The position numbers were made by a program, and so were the translations under genes. Positions 5,898 to 6,279 of a stretch of DNA of 6,279 nt are shown in pieces. The DNA comes from Pseudomonadota bacterium (GTDB lineage Bacteria; Desulfobacterota; Syntrophia; Syntrophales; JADFWA01): assembly GCA_015222855.1 (NCBI GenBank), contig JADFWA010000018.1, forward strand, positions 1 to 6,279, written 5' to 3'. The number at the start of each line of letters is the position of its first letter. The first letter of the stretch is position 1. The notes below the pieces were generated by a model. It saw nothing but the letters and a program-made list of their open reading frames with translations. It did not search any database and was not told the origin of the DNA.

Positions 5898-6279
5898 ATG
5901 GGAGATTCACTAAGCAGCATTTATAATCCTAAGTCCATAGCGGTTATAGGTGCGTCGGAAGTGCCGGGAAAGGCGGCTGAACGAAGGACGAGAAGTCTTA
6001 TAACAGGGGGTTTTAAGGGTGAGATATATCTCATCAACCCCAAGAGAGAAAAACTTTTCGACAGGAAGGCATATCCCTCTATCCTGGATATCGGGGCCAA
6101 GGTCGATCTGGTAATGATTGTGGTTCCTCCCAAGATCATTCCCCAGGCGGTGGCCGACAGTGTGAAAATGGGGGCAAAGGGTATTGTGATCATCACCGCC
6201 GGATTGGGTGAAACCGGTGAAGAAGGGAAAAGGTTAGAGGCGGAGATATTGAGGATCGCCGACGAAGGCGGGGCAAAGA
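5898..6279 (+). CDS. CoA-binding N-terminal domain of an ADP-forming acyl-CoA synthetase-type protein, partial at the window end
   Basis: 127 codons from ATG 5898, with GGAGG (5884-5888) 9 nt upstream. The fragment MGDSLSSIYNPKSIAVIGAS, then GGFKGEIYLINPK (residues 35-47), VDLVMIVVPP (68-77) and GAKGIVIITAGLGETG (91-106), is the Rossmann-type CoA-binding domain of NDP-forming acyl-CoA synthetases (acetate-CoA ligase ADP-forming alpha subunit, succinyl-CoA synthetase superfamily). These enzymes interconvert acyl-CoA + ADP + Pi and acid + ATP + CoA through a phosphohistidine, which would lie beyond the window. Family lengths range from about 460 (alpha subunit alone) to about 700 residues (alpha-beta fusion), and some relatives carry a GNAT acetyltransferase domain, so the full architecture and substrate cannot be read here. 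It is translationally adjacent to the RpiR regulator. Confidence 0.88.
   Translation, partial: MGDSLSSIYNPKSIAVIGASEVPGKAAERRTRSLITGGFKGEIYLINPKREKLFDRKAYPSILDIGAKVDLVMIVVPPKIIPQAVADSVKMGAKGIVIITAGLGETGEEGKRLEAEILRIADEGGAK

Noticed and set aside
5921..6196. Minus-strand open frame of 91 codons
   Set aside because: Antisense to the CoA-binding domain, whose plus-strand frame matches the family well.

Overview
The window looks like part of the chromosome of an anaerobic, probably Desulfobacterota-type (former Deltaproteobacteria, syntroph-like) bacterium. The basis is indirect: moderate GC, an RpiR-type regulator directly ahead of an ADP-forming acyl-CoA synthetase-type gene, a PilZ (cyclic-di-GMP) protein, a long tandem-domain ThyX relative, and heptanucleotide repeats between genes. 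This placement is inference; no rRNA or other phylogenetic marker is present.

Layout. On the minus strand, reading leftward from about 2.8 kb, lie a TTG-started tandem ThyX-family gene (1297-2763) and then an M48/Ste24-type membrane metalloprotease (1183 down to base 1, its last few dozen residues cut off by the window edge). The two are separated by 113 bp that hold a degenerate 7-bp repeat. Diverging from thyX across a 161-bp control region with two back-to-back sigma70-like promoters is a plus-strand pair: an MBL-fold hydrolase of the dihydropterin/beta-RFAP-synthase-like group (2925-3887) and a PilZ-domain protein (3899-4585), 11 bp apart. A 396-bp region before the next open frame (4586-4981) follows, with three related arms of heptamer repeats, two of them forming a palindromic unit that begins right after the pilZ stop codon. 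It ends in the AT-rich leader of a MurR/RpiR-family regulator (5021-5896), which is followed after 1 bp by the CoA-binding N-terminus of an ADP-forming acyl-CoA synthetase-type protein (5898 to the window end).

How the genes may work together. The RpiR regulator and the acyl-CoA synthetase form an obvious operon, so the regulator probably controls acyl/organic-acid activation rather than sugar use. Its SIS domain lacks the usual serine-rich phosphosugar loop. MBL and PilZ are co-transcribed. ThyX uses methylene-tetrahydrofolate and the MBL protein belongs to a pterin-linked family, so the divergent pair hints at a pterin/folate theme, but this is only a suggestion.

The two most notable points are: (i) the ThyX-like protein has two ThyX domains whose active-site residues are degraded in a complementary way, so that one complete composite site could be assembled from the two halves; and (ii) an intergenic repeat family built of heptamers capped by a conserved AACCTGRGTAG end, present as one palindrome and one solo arm. 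No RNA genes, CRISPR arrays, insertion sequences or prophage genes were seen.
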